A stretch of DNA of 64,000 nucleotides from Diprion similis (lineage: Eukaryota > Arthropoda > Insecta > Hymenoptera > Diprionidae). Within the stretch, counting starts at the first letter, position 1; every line of letters starts with the position of its first letter. The translations under genes were made by a program, and so were the position numbers. Positions 12,801 through 26,130 of this stretch are shown here, in pieces. Below the pieces are notes generated by a model that saw only the letters and a list, made by a program, of their open reading frames with translations, searched no databases and was not told the origin of the DNA. The stretch spans positions 26,750,001 to 26,814,000 of the forward strand of contig NC_060112.1 in NCBI RefSeq assembly GCF_021155765.1, written 5' to 3'.

Positions 12801-15415
12801 TGTAAACACTATCCACCCAATTGAAGTCGTTCTCGTTCCAATTGTCTTTCTCGATTACGGGCCAGCCCCCGAGTTGTTTCAGAATTCTGTGAAGTGGTTT
12901 CAGGCCCACCTTTTCGATGGCAGCTAAAACGGATTGCTTGATGAGTAAAATTGGAACAATTTTCTCGGTCCTCATTCCTACTTTTACCGAAATGAAGACC
13001 TGATATATAACTTAGACCGTGCTTACTTTTGTTCATGCAAGCCTTGTACAAATTCTTCACAAGCCTGAAGGGCTTTGGCTCGTCATCACGAATTGGTTCT
13101 TCTATACTCGCCCTCAACTGTTCCTGAAGTTTATCGCTGATTACGGAGAATGTATTGACGCTAGTTTTGTCATCAGGGATTATAGTCGAGGCTTCGAATC
13201 CTCCACAAGCAAACTCATAGAAATTATCACAGGGCTCGACCTCTGGGTTCATGTTCTCCAATACTTTGGAAGCTGAAGAATACCATTTGAATCGTGAATC
13301 AAATAACCCTCGATTTTGCATATGCTAATTAAAAAGCTAACAGCTGGACGAAATAACTCACCAGTGTGAACGCATTCCGGTGAGAAACATATCATAATTT
13401 CGTTCTCATCATCTCCTTTGGTGAATATCGATGGCTCTCTAGACGATGGGTTATATTCCAGGGCTGCTGATGCTGTGGATGGTAGCATCTCTCTGTTAGC
13501 GGCCACTATTTTTGTTTCAAGTCATAAGGTGCAGGCGTAGGTGCAGATGTCGGGTGCAGAAAAAGCGTGAAAAAAAATGCAAAGCGTGCGTTAGAGATCG
13601 TCTCTATTTACAGTCGTATGAGGTGAAAGAGTGTAGAAACGAACCGACCTAAGTAGAACTCTCTATACTGCTTGCTCCTCTTTAGACACGTAGACTGTGT
13701 GCTAATTAAATTCTCAATGAAATTACTTTATTATTATTACTTGTTACGCTTAGTTCAGATTAGCCATGATTCGATCATCTATATGCATATATGAATAAGC
13801 AAATCGGTATGATAAATAATGATAAATAATGATAAAGATTCCAAAACCAGTTTCTGGTTGGACCTGAATCGCTGCAGCCTAGTTAAAACGTTTTTATTGC
13901 GCAGGCCAGCATCATATTGGATATCGTCGCAAATCTTTCAGCAAGTGATAATTAACGGGATGTATTAAATTGCGTCAACTATTCTCATAAAACAAGGATT
14001 TTATGGCGTCTTCCTGATCACGCGATCGCGTCTGATGAAACCCGGATATCATTTCCTCTGCTTAAAATGACGGACACCACGTTGAGTTTGATCATTACAG
14101 ATGGAACATAGGAACACAGGAGTGCCCGGTGTTCACTGCAGTTCATTCAAACGCTTTTCCGGTTTCAATGTCATTTCAGAATTCGACTGTAATCAGGGAA
14201 CCGCAGCGTTTGGTTATGCAACAGGTACGATTACAAAATCCCACAGTTATCCAAGGCTATAAGAATGACACAGAAAATTGAAAATCCTGATTTACCGCGA
14301 TAAAAATTTAAGAGAAGACAAACTACGTACTAAATTTTGGCATTGAACCGAAATAAGAAGAAATGAAAAAGAGATTGACCAACTTTACTGAACATGGCAA
14401 GTAAATTCTGATCAGTTTTTGCTCAACAAATAACATGGCATCATATTATTTAGTAAAAACAGCAAATCCCTTCTCTGCGTACAAAGGACTTCGAAATTCA
14501 CGTGTCCACATGAGCACTGTTCGGATCTGTCGCGTATGATACTTGGAGTTACGCAAGGAAACAAGTTAGCAGATATTCGCTACGTGGTATCCATATAATG
14601 GTCAATTACAACACGCGCTTTCTCAGGCTGTTTATTACGTGACGATGATAGATAAGTATTGGGTATTAATTTGGTGGAAGGAGTAATTTTTCTCCACACG
14701 CTTCGCCGGAACGGAAGACTTGATGGAACTCTGAGAGGAGGATTCACAGCATTTGGGTTGGCCAATACGACGATCCTTATACAATCATCATTCTGAACTT
14801 GCTGGTAGAAACGAGCGGATGTGTTCGCACACGCAGTATCAGGCCATTAATTCCTGACGCACAAGTTGATCGTGCCTCGACGTTTCAAGTCAAAGCAACT
14901 CCATATGCCCGTTTTAAATTCAAGTATGGCGGTCGCTTTACCGTATCAACAAGAGTTCAGCCCCTGGCTAGTTTCCAATCCAAGCACAAGAGGATCGTTT
15001 CTGAACGCGCAAACTTGGCAAGAGATTCTGCAAATTACTGAACAACTGCAGCCTGGATAAAAATTCGATTGCTTGCAACGAGTGCAGAACTAGCGAGTGA
15101 ATGCAGGTAGAGTCGCTTGAAAATTCTAGGCACGACTTAATTACTGCCAAGGCGATAAAAGCGATTAGTTTATCCATTTTCGTGCGATTACGCAAGCAGT
15201 GCTGAGTTTTTGACACACTGAACTGAATATAAAGATCAAGAGACAGTCAGACTCGCGACTCACCAGAATTTGAAGCCGAGATGTCGCAGGGACCTGTAGA
15301 AGTGGCAACTACCGCCAGACCCACGGCCAGAGCCACGCAGAGGAGGACTCCGGTCACGGCCACGATGGTCAGGCCTCGTTCCATTGCCGACCGCCGTTTC
15401 CACCATGTTGGATTT
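9893..15415 (-). CDS. Neprilysin-type membrane zinc metallopeptidase (M13 family), N-terminal exon missing
   Basis: Nine minus-strand exons, read from high to low coordinate: 15415-15264, 13505-13362, 13272-13027, 12923-12712, 12629-12453, 12355-11861, 11779-11488, 11401-11151 and 10231-9893. They join in frame at GT-AG borders to give 768 residues plus one leading base. M13 enzymes are type II ectoenzymes cutting small peptides. Seen here: a basic stretch WWKRRSAMERG and a signal-anchor helix (about 14-36); PCDNFYEFACGG; NAFYSS; the zinc motif HEITH (11298-11312); the third zinc ligand in ENIADNGG (about 10184-10207); and the family C-terminus ending CSVW (9896-9907). All catalytic landmarks are intact, so it should be active. 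The first listed exon starts in phase 2, so a short upstream cytoplasmic exon is expected; initiation at the internal ATG (MERG) is the alternative. The neprilysin subtype is not decided. Confidence 0.93.
10279..11086. mobile_element. TTAA-flanked foldback element (non-autonomous) in last neprilysin intron
   Basis: An 808-bp element made of two arms of about 350-400 bp in inverted orientation (left about 10279-10640, right about 10718-11086) and a centre of about 75 bp that itself holds a smaller inverted pair (TTACCGACATTA / TAATGTCGGTAA). The arm match begins exactly at TTAA on both sides (10275-10278 and 11087-11090), which looks like a TTAA target-site duplication as made by piggyBac-type transposases. 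It has no transposase. It lies in the 919-bp intron before the last neprilysin exon; the other downstream introns are only 81-103 bp. The piggyBac link rests on the TTAA only, since the ends read GGTGC rather than CCC. Confidence 0.85.
13506..15263 (-). other. First resolved intron of the neprilysin gene
   Basis: A 1758-bp intron between the signal-anchor exon and the next coding exon. I see no exon in it. Contains a short tandem GATAAATAAT near 13810-13840. Confidence 0.6.
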
Positions 15416-18299
15416 CTGAAAATGGATGAAAAAACTGCCGTTAGGTTATGATCGCACATTGTCGCAGTGTTCACCTCAAGGATCTGAGTAAAATAATTTC
15501 TTCAGCGTATACTTATGTCGCTTGGCTGCAAGTAAAACATTGATTTTCTTCGCGCTGTCCTTGAGCATGTAAAAGAATAATACAGCGTTTCCAGTGTAGG
15601 TATATCAAATCGCATTGTAACGACGCAGGCATAATATGCACAGGCAGGTGGTATATAACAGGCGTCGTTCCATCGAGAGTCGCCATTGAAGGGAATGCCG
15701 TAAAGGAGTAGGGAACGTTGTCACCCTGAAGGGGCGAGGCAAGGAGATGCAGGCCGGCGGGATGCAAATGGACCCATAAAAAGACATAACAGCTTGTCAG
15801 AGGAATCGATGAAGATACCGCGCAATACGCTTGGTACTGCGCTAACACTGGATGGGCACTCTTAGGTTGTAGTTAACGCGTCTGGTATAAGATGAAAAAG
15901 TACGACCATAAGACAACTTCACTTGCGAATCTTGGAAAGGTGGAATGAGAAGGTGAGAAGTGAATAGGTGAGAAAAGATAAAAGCCGTGAAATGGGACAC
16001 GATTGTACATCCTCTGCAAGGTATGAACCACTTGCAGGATCAAAGTTGGGAAACGAACGAAAGTTTCCATCTCATTTTTATAACCTCTGATCAATTCACT
16101 GTCATAACTTTTTACTACCTACGAATGTACGAACAATATGAAGGGAAAGTTTGTCTTTGCGGTGCCTGTCGGCAGGTCGAACGTTGAATGCCAGCGGCAC
16201 GTTGCCTGCACTTGCGAAACCTTTAAATTGTGCTCCGATTATGCAAAGCTTAACGTCACGGCTGACAACGATTATGCACGGCATGTATAGCAAGGTGCAG
16301 CGATCCACAACTACTCGATTCTATTGCAACATATGCATCTTTGCGTCTAGGTAGGTCTCTGAGTTGTGACCGAGCTATCACACCTATCAGGCGCCACTCT
16401 TGCCCTCTTGCATCATACTCGAGTTTGTAAAAGTGATTGTCATGGAATTAAGAGTATATATAGATTTTGCGCTCCAAGTTTGAGGTACCATTGAACCGTT
16501 TTGCAACCTCCAAGAGGCTGTCTTCTGCCAAGCGGTCTTTGCCGTTATTGTAACCATTCAACAAGCAAGTATCTGACCATTCGGCAATCTGCGATCACTA
16601 CAATACACATGGAAAGATAATGTAATCGTTACTTTCAGTCATCGAAAGGAAGTGTGGCTCAACTCTCGCGTGGCTAGTTTTGCCCTAGGCTAGGCGATTG
16701 TGAGACAGACATGGCGGACTTTGCATATGTACCTACTAGTGTCGATCATGTCCATCGGAGGATCGTCTGTAATATTGCGAAATAAAGAAAGTCTACGTTG
16801 ACAATATTCGTGGAATCCTTTGTCGTCGAACTCGTGGTCCTTATCTTCGACTTACCGTTAAAGAAGGAGACGTTTTCAGACCGCGTCTACGCTGGAGTTC
16901 TACGGCGGTGCAGGTTCGTAACAATTCAAAGGCCGAGTGGTCGGTTAACTTTCTAATACGAGATCCATGAGCTTGGCTTGAGGTCAATAGACTCGCTCTC
17001 TGTGTACAACCATAGATATCCATGGTGGGTAGCGGCACAACGCTGTTGTCATTACCAGCAATGGGACTCTGCGTCTGCTGCACCCTCGTACTCAATAATA
17101 ATCTTTCTCTTATTATTTTTTACGCTCTCATTTCCTTCGCCATCCGAACCACCGACGTTAAATTTACTTGCGGTCAAGTTTAACTTGCTACAAGCTTTTG
17201 ACTTTCTTCAATTATGGCTATAGTCATGAGAATACATTCCTCTAAATGCATTATTGCTAATTTGGCTAATTCTACTTCTGTTTTCAGACTTGACGGATAA
17301 AGGTAATCGAAAGAACAGGAACTTCCTTCCGATTTTCAATTTCCAGCATGCAACATTGCCTGACAGAAACATGGCTGCTGCGATAAATGGTGAAAGAGGA
17401 TCTTTTGTTTTTGTTTACAACTGCCAAACGTGGAAAGTATATCTTTTATCAAGCAAATTCATGTATTGATGCGCACACTATCAAGGTTCAACACCACTCG
17501 ATCTCTGGTATAATTTTTCCAAGAGCAACTTGAAACACATGTTGCGCAATGCGATCACTTCAAATGCCAATCTTCCCAACTTGAGACGCAAATGATATTT
17601 AAAGAAAATCTAGGCTCTCTCGAGCCGCGGTATCTGTTCTAGAAAGCAAATAAATAAACAAATGATTTAGAACTTGTCTTGCGTTGATAAAATGCGGAAA
17701 AAATGCCCGCGTAACGACATGTAGAACTCGTCGAATGGGGAAGGAAATCATTCTATGAAAATTGGACACGTGCCAGAGAACAAAAAATTCATACACCCAG
17801 GCCAACGGGTGACAAGAATTATTGAAAACTTTCGGAATGGCAGCAATTTGGGGCCCGCGTGACAAACGGTAGAATTTAATGTTCTCAAAGCACGTGTGGG
17901 CGAGCGACTGTCTGCACGCGTCTGATCGGGCGAAATAGAAAATCGACAAAAACTCACGTTTTGCCAGTTCACCGAGCAAGGTTTCGCTTTCGACGACGGT
18001 GCAACAGCCTAACGCCGATTTGGTAACTATTATATAGGTAATAGGAATACGTCCGATAACGGGCAGAACTAACGAATGACTCATTGAATGCACAGGCACT
18101 GTTGGGTGCTGAATAGTTGACGCGAATTGTAAATTCAGCACTTTAAGCGGACAGAAAATTGGAGCGCTATACAAGAGTCGAAAAAAACTTTTGCGCGATA
18201 AGTGCTATCTAGTTTTGTTTAAAAATTTACGAAGTTCTCGATGTTGGCGATTTCAAGTGCGATTTGAGTGAATTCTCGCTTTTGGTGAGAGGGGTGGAG
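15416..18299. other. Upstream region of the neprilysin gene, no coding exon recognised
   Basis: The missing 5' exon(s) of the minus-strand neprilysin should lie here or further up. Two strong minus-strand donors could end untranslated first exons: GTAAGT on the minus strand at 16852-16857, and GTGAGT near 17954-17959. In the phase needed by the next exon both are preceded by stops, so neither can be a coding first exon. Open frames here are short and unrelated to anything I know. Confidence 0.4.
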
Positions 18300-18790
18300 T
18301 TGAATTTCGAATTTGAAAAGTTTCGAAAGCGCCAATTCTGAATTTTTTGGTAGCCAAACTGAAAATAAAGAAATTATACTTTGACGAAACATCAGAGTTC
18401 CAAAAGTACAAAATGCCGAAAGGACGTAACTTCAAGTCAAAGTTTCGAAAGTACGAAAACGAGAGAATGAAAAAATCTGAAACATCGAAATTCCGAACGA
18501 TCGACGATTTTCAGTTCTGTGAATTTATGGTTTGGTGAAATTTAACCACCTTGATCTTCCTTTGTTTTGGATTTTAGATATTTTTACGTTCTGAATTCTG
18601 GTCATTCTAATTTTCGGTTTTTTTCATTTTTTACACTCACTCGTTGAGTAAACTACGCTGTGTGAGTATATTTTAATTTTGAAAATTTTTCTCTACCTGA
18701 ATTTTACTTTTCGAAACTTTGCTCTATCGTAACTTCAACTTTTTGAATTCTGATCCAAAACTCTATTGTTTCGTAAGTAAGTTTGACTTT
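18300..18790. repeat. Degenerate foldback of TTCGAAA-rich sequence
   Basis: The left half is rich in GAAA/TTTCGAAAG blocks and the right half in the reverse complement (CGAAACTTTG, TAACTTCAA, GAATTCTGA). Aligned landmarks in inverted order are ACGAAACA..AGAGTT and CAAAGTTTCGAAA(G)TA. Divergence is considerable. No protein. Confidence 0.45.
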
Positions 18791-21700
18791 TTTCCTTCAA
18801 ATTCCGTTACCAAATAAGTATGTGAGAATAAGAAACTATGGAACGAGACAGAGAGAATTGAAAATACTTCGAAAACCAGAAACACGTTTTCCTTCTCTTC
18901 AATGTTCTTCCTATCCTGTACATGCTGAAGTCTATGCTGATCAACAAAAGTGGCAAGCTCTCAGCGGGGATATAATTGATATTTTTCAAATTACGTCAGG
19001 AAGTAATATTGCACACGAGTAGATGTCATTTGCACCGACGATATATGGCTGGTGGAAATTTATCATGTTTGCGGGAAGATGAAGACGAGAACGAGGGGAG
19101 CTCTCAATTTTGCGGTATTTACCCTCGCCGACGAGTTATGTAGGATATTCAAATTGGCCAGCGATCGAACAAATTTCTCGCCCCAATACCCAAACGACCC
19201 AATCCCATCGAGGACACCCTCGTATGTGCGGTTCGCCCCACGTACCTACTATGTGAAGTTAATACAAGCACTGCACAAATACATGTGCGATCCAGCCAAG
19301 ATCCCGGAGTGATAAACTCCGATCAACGACCGCGCCAAGTTTGCTTTTTTCTCCAATTTATGCGGGGAATATTAATGCCTGGCAACACACAGAGAGCGGA
19401 TAATAATAGATAATGACGGAAAAGTCAAATAAAATAAATTGGACCACGTTGATAGTCAGGGGCGTGAGAACGAAATTTCTAAAAAGATTTCTAACTGATC
19501 AGCGAAGCTACTCCGGAATTCACTTCTCAATCTAATCCGCGGCATCGAGCCCCTCCGTGGAAATTCTAAAGTTCCGAAGAAAATTTCCGAGAGGTATAAC
19601 CCTCGATTGACTAACTGTTTTCCAATTCAGAATAATACCTTTGAACCATCAGCATTTTTTCCATCTCGCATAAATTTTCCAAGGGATTCAGGTCTTCGGA
19701 AGACGCTATCGGTTGCGTGATATACTTTTTGCTCCTTTTGCACATCGGGCTTTCCGCGTCGAATCGAAAGAAGAAATGTAGTTTTTTGACTCTACAGAAA
19801 AATCGGATTCCAGTGATCCAACGATTTTTCAGATCCACGTATAGCTTGAAATCTATGACAAAAGTTTCGCTATTTTCTACGGAAATTCCTTTAACGTTAA
19901 AGTTCGGCTTTTGCCGAATACCGGCGTGAATTATTTTTAAAAGATAAGTGCCTCGATCGATTCGCTAAAATTTCTACGCAGCACGCTTTTTTCAACCCGA
20001 AAAATAATGTAAAAATTTCAAAGTGGCCCGAGCAGTACTTTAGAAGTTGGAAACAGAAATACACGCGTGACTAATAAATTGTCGAGAATTTTTAGCCTCG
20101 CAAACTGTATTTTGGCGCTATAGTTTGTACTGAAACATAACCGGAAGTTATACAATGATTGAACTATTTTTTGGAATTTAGAAAAACAAGTTGTTAACAA
20201 CGTCGCAAATAAATTATGTGAATACATGGATATCTATATTTCAAGCTTAGATATTACTACGCACATAGACAGAATTTCCGAATGTCCTTCTTCGGTTAGT
20301 CGATTTGAAAAGCTCGAAAAGCAACGTTTTTTATTTTAATTACCTCAATGCAACAATTGCAACCTCATTGTTTACATACATATATTATTCAGATTTTGAT
20401 TCCACTTCTAAACTTGAACGTTGAATAAATCTTTCCCCTGCAACGATAATTCACAATGTTCAATTGAATCAAGGATAAAACCGTTTCTAAACCAAATGAA
20501 GGTGAAGTGGTCGATAGCGACGTGACGCAACCCGGATCAAAGAAAATTTAGTACGAGATGTGCGTATTATTGAGAAATCGATCTGTTAATTTCATCCAGT
20601 TGCCTCGGGGCGTATCCTCTTCTTCAACATAAATCACGCCTGGTGGTCTGTGTTATTGTGGTCGCGATCTATTTCGACTATTTCTATCCGGTACAAGCCT
20701 GCTCCTAAGTGTTGCGGCATATTTCTGAGACTAATGTTATGTGTGAAGCCATGTCTCGTCATATCGGAAAATAAATTTCGATCACATGTTTGAATTCAGC
20801 CAAGACGTCAATCATCCGCTTAATCTAATTTTTATTTACACATGTTACCACGCAGTTGATTTACTTTATTTCCGTAGCACAGCTTGCTTTCAAATCGAAC
20901 CTCTCAAGTCAGTCCATTCGTTCCTTTAACGCCGGGTATTTGTCGGAAATGGAAACCCGTTGATTGATGCAAAAAATGAAGATTGAGCAAAAAGAAAGAA
21001 AGAAAGAAAAAAAAGAAACACCCGTACAACCGCGTGATTACTACGGAAGACTGAAACGCGGTGAAAGTTTGTCCAGAGATGGAGACTGTCGGCAAAAGAG
21101 CATTTTAGAAAACTGCTCGTAACGCAGATGTATTCGCACGTTGATGTGGACACACGTAACTGTGTCACCTGCTTCCTCGAACCTCATTAGACGCGACAAG
21201 GAAATATCGACAAGGTAAATTGATTCTCGAAAAAAATGTATCGACGATTATCGCAGCGAGAAATTTTATCTCCTGGAAACAACACATCCTGAGAATGAAA
21301 TGGAGGAACATTTGGTGATTTGCCAGTTTGTAAAACGAAACTGTTTCGCTAGCCTTATCTGATATCTTGCATCGTATACGGTAGTGATTAGCCACGCAGT
21401 TTTTTGTCTCCTTATGACGTTTCGAGGTAAAGTTTGTTTTGCAGGAAAATTTCCAGTCGTCGATGTTGCTTCGAATGGTGTAAATATCTCAACGTCACGT
21501 ATAAGTGTTGGTTTTTACTTCAATTTGAAATCTTTATAGAAATTTTACGACACGTAATGTATGCATACACGATAACGAGAATATTGCACAGCGATCAGCG
21601 TTAGTAAATTTACACAAGAAAGAACAGTTTTTCAGCCGTTCTGTCGTAACGGAGATCGATAGACTAATTTCAATATCAGCCAATTTATACATCCATGGTG

Positions 21701-24700
21701 GGATTAAATTCCTACGAATTAGAATTATAAACGTTGTTCCGTCACAGTCGCGCTTGCCTGTATAGAACAATCGATTCTTCTTATAATTCAACAACTCTGC
21801 ACAAAATGCGACGTCGAATTTTATACCCACTTGTTGGATTATACGCTGCATCCAGCTTCAGGCGATGCTAGTGAGAATTGGTCTTATGGTCCATGCAACC
21901 ATTCAAAATATTCGCATACAGCACGAGCATTAACGAAATAGTAATGCACATTGGAAGTGCATAAATATGCAATCAATACGTACACATTGTATAACGAATC
22001 GAAGAAATTACACTGACACAGCGATACCTGCAACTATATCGAAATGACAATATTTAGCGTTGACCATCAGGGTTTCGGACTTGTCAATAGAATGGACAAT
22101 CTACGATTATAACTGCGAATTTCATACGAGGATACAAACGTGAGCACGAAATCGTGACATTCGTTGTTCAAGTTACACCTCATTTACGTTCGTTAGGCCT
22201 TAAATCAGCGAATGCCGGAACTTTATTTATATTTATAATTATACCTGCTGCAACAACACGAGTCAAGTTTTGCGCAGTAAGCATTTGATTGATTTGTTTA
22301 TTTCTTACTCCTGTACGAGGCTTTACCTGTCAAGCGATGCACTCAGAAACTGCGATGAACGAAATATGGGGGAAAATTATTTATAATTAATTCCAGGCAA
22401 GACAGCTTAATGACGTAGGTGTGACTCGTACGTGTTTGAGAAATGTTGTTGTAGGTATTGAAAGATCGAATACAATCTGATATTTCAGAAAGTGTGATCT
22501 GAAACTGGTCTCCACTCTCAGTACAGTTGAAATAATATTTATTCTACGAGACTTTATAAATAAATCGTTCACCAGAGCTCCATGACTATCCGATTTCTAT
22601 GAAAATGGTCTTTAAATTGTTGACGAATGACGATTTAATATTATTAGTCGAGGAATCGTTTGTGTAGCTACTTGAAAGTATTCAGTAATCGTTGGTGGAA
22701 ACTTTGACTCTCATATCCAGTCGTCAAACAGAGATACGAAATTTTTGATAATAATCTGTTTACCTTAGCGCCTCAACTTCTGCTTTTTGTCAAACATTAT
22801 TTAAACAAATAATACATCTCCGTATTTAATCAATTATGTAAACTTCCTTTCATCGTCTGAGACGGATTCCGAACAGTAAAAATAAAAACGAGAATTCGTC
22901 TTTCATTAAAAATCAGCAAACGAAACCGCGTCGAGCGAAGTCTCGCAAGAAGAGACAATGAATGCCGGAACGGTTTTGTGAATTATGACAAAACTGACTC
23001 AAGGCTGAGAATATGACGATGCTAATGTACCGATATTATTTGGGCTTCGGGTATAATGTATACGAGTCAATAAACAGCTTAGCACCATCGGTCACGTGCG
23101 GTCAAATGTTTCTCCTCAGGAATTCAGTCACTATATCCTTATGCATACGCAAATTTCTAACTATACGGTACTCAAATGGGTACGTAAACACGATTTATAT
23201 GCCTTCTTGCGGACGTAAGATTCGATGGATAGGGATCGTCAATTTGATGTTCCACATACGGTGGAGAGAAAACAAACGGAAGTATAGATATCTTGATACA
23301 GTGTATCGAAGAAAGATGGTAGGCAATACAGATACAGGTGATTTGAAACGTTTAAATAGCCTTCGATGACGTCATAAAACGCGAGCAAATCGGAAGATTG
23401 AACAGTGGCCAGTGGCTCTCATTATCTCGTCATGAACAGCCTAGCCAGTTTCGCCACACCTGACCTCAGGCAATACAAGGTCTGGACTGTTTATTTGACG
23501 AATTGTTCAACCGAGGAAATATCTATTGTTGAGAAATCTGATTGCTTTCAGAAACCCTTCGGTCACAATTATTCACTGGTATGTGACCAACTTCTGTTTA
23601 AATGAATCGCAAAAACGGCGTGCAAATTAACCCGGATCAAATTCAGAGGGTCATGCAATCAATTCACCATGACGTTGGGTCGACGGATAGAAATTGATCA
23701 ATAATTTTTCATGGGTGATAGAAAATTGCTTCAACGCTCAATCTTAATTGGACCAAGAAAAAGAAACAATTCTTCCTCGTGACAAGTATTTGAAATTATC
23801 TCTGGTTTAACTTTGATACCACAAAAATTGTTCATTAAGCACTCCAGAAATTTTCTCAAATATTTAAGATCCGAGGATTAGTGAAAATATAAGTTCCACC
23901 CAAATTATTACATACTGTACAGATATTATAATAATTTTTCTTTCTGTATAGCATACACGTAATTGAATTTTGCAAAGCCCCCTTAGCGTCGATTTTGGAC
24001 TACAATGAAAGCTCAGTTACAAATTTCAAAATTGTACGTTTTTCTCGGTTACACGTTAAATTTTCTTGCTGAAAATATTTCGCTCATACGTTTTTCGCAC
24101 TTATATGTTACGCATTCCATCCTCTAGCACTGGTTTCCGTTCATTCATACGTTATTGCAAAACTTTCGACGCCATCTTCAACTCGCCTACCGTTAGATGG
24201 TGCGTACGTTTTGATATTTAGTGTACTCGTTTTCCGTTGGGTGGCGTAGCTTGACAATTGTGTGTATATTTGGGTAACGCTGATTTGGAATTTCAAATTT
24301 AAAACAAAAAGTCTTCCGTCGTATCATCGACAATATAAAGCAAAGCTTTGAATATGTAGTATTTTTATCGCGAAGTAGATTTTTCATTTATCATCATCGG
24401 GCGATTCAAACGACCGTATTTGTATTATGCGTAGAAATCGACGGGGAAAATCCTTCCTTAATCGTTTTTCCCCTACAGCAGACCGTCCAAGAACCAGATA
24501 TGAGATGGAATTCGTATTCAATGTATAAATATGGCCAGCTCTTGCCTTAGCAAAGCAATACAAAAGTTAAATCCGTAATTTGAGATCTATTATAAAATAC
24601 TGACAAACGTGCCCGTCGCTGTAACACATGCTAAGCTATATACGAGCTTTAATCGAGTAATACTGCTCAAACCGGTACTTTATCTAGGTATTTATCGAGC

Positions 24701-26069
24701 TTATACACCGGACAAGGAATGGAAAACCTTGGACCATTACCTACGTACACGTTTAGTTAATCATTACCTGAACGTAATACCCGCGAACAAATAACAGCAT
24801 TAATTGCTACGCAAAACCTTTGGGAAGTGAAAAAAAGAAGAACAAAAAATAAACGAAAAAAAAAATCAAACACAACAACCTAGAAGGCTCGGAACAAAAG
24901 CAAAAAGTTACAGCCATGAGACGCCAGAGTTTAGACCAGATACGATGCGAATTGTAAGCAGGTTTTAATATCTCAAAACTTTCTATAGCCAGTATTTAGT
25001 TTTTTATTCGACTTTTCTTTACTGTTCTCGGTTTTCGGATGAAACATGGATAGTGAGAAAAGAGAAAGCAGTTCAACCATTTTTCTCAAATTATGTAACG
25101 GAGTGTATAATCTGAGCCAGTTGTGCTATGATGTTTTATACTCAGGGGATAAAACGAGAAAAATCATCAATCGGTGAATGTTCAACTCGAAATGAGTGAT
25201 GCGAGGCATCGTTTCCGAATTTTGGTCACGTGACAGGCATGAAAACAATGGTTTTACAAAATAAATAAGTGTCGTATGGCATGAAACGATAATATTCCGT
25301 CTTTAAAAGGATGAAAGTATACCACGATCTCGAAATATCCCACGTGCTGCTGTAAATAAGCTCGACAAAAACGCATTTTCAGCTAAATGACTACTTCTTC
25401 GTGTGTAAAATTTCACGGTCACGAAACCAACAGTTGATCCTCAAACTATCACAATTAAACATTATTGCGTTTCACCACCTTCTGCAGTCTTGATTTTCAT
25501 TATTAAATGTAAAGAAATCAAGGTAACCATGGCAGAAATGCAATTTGTAAACTAAGGTGCAAATTGAAACAGGTAAGCAGAAGCGAGTTTGGTGAGCGTG
25601 CGACATCTCCGACCATGTGCGTAGCATTTTCAATAAGTACTTAAGAAGCTAATTGACACCTGTAAAAATATGCTTCACCGCAGTGTGTATGTGAAAACGA
25701 ATCTTCCGGGTGTCCGAAAAAAATACGGTACTCCATATCAGCGAATGCATTTGGGGTGTAAGTAAAGATAAGAGAATCGAGATTATTAACTCACTTTATA
25801 ACTGTCTGCTTCATACTGGTTGTCATTTTGTAGCGGCACTAGTACATAACACTTGCTGCACCAGCGATTAGTTTCAGGTAAATAGTTACCACGAAGAAAT
25901 CTTGTGAATCGTCCCCGGAACAAATAGCCGATCCGTTTCCAAAAATTTTCACTCGAGCCTTCGGGAAGTCCTCGGGCTCTTATCGGCTATTTGGTTCGCG
26001 CGGTTTGGATCCACTGATTGTTGGGATCGGATCGGACTCTGACTGCCGGACTGGCCCAGCGCGCGCACT
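18791..26069. other. Non-coding stretch
   Basis: No supported gene. Open frames are below 120 residues with no recognisable motif. An (AAAG)n tract lies at 20990-21018. Overall A+T-rich and mostly single-copy in appearance. Confidence 0.5.
20990..21018 (+). repeat. (AAAG)n microsatellite
   Basis: Imperfect AAAG repeats ending in a short A run. Confidence 0.7.
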
Positions 26070-26077
26070 TCTCCTTC

Positions 26078-26130
26078 TATATAAACTCTCTCCCTCTCTC
26101 TCCCTCTCTCTCTCTCTCCCTCTCCCCCCT
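26078..26130 (+). promoter_or_regulatory. Candidate TATA promoter with CT-rich leader
   Basis: TATATAAA at 26078-26085 is a full TATA consensus on the plus strand. It is preceded by a locally G+C-rich block (about 25970-26070, including GCGCGCGC) and followed by about 45 bases of CT repeats where transcription would start. No start codon with a convincing reading frame follows within the next kilobase, so the gene it would drive is unknown; it could feed an untranslated first exon. Chance TATA sequence in A+T-rich DNA is the alternative. Confidence 0.4.
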
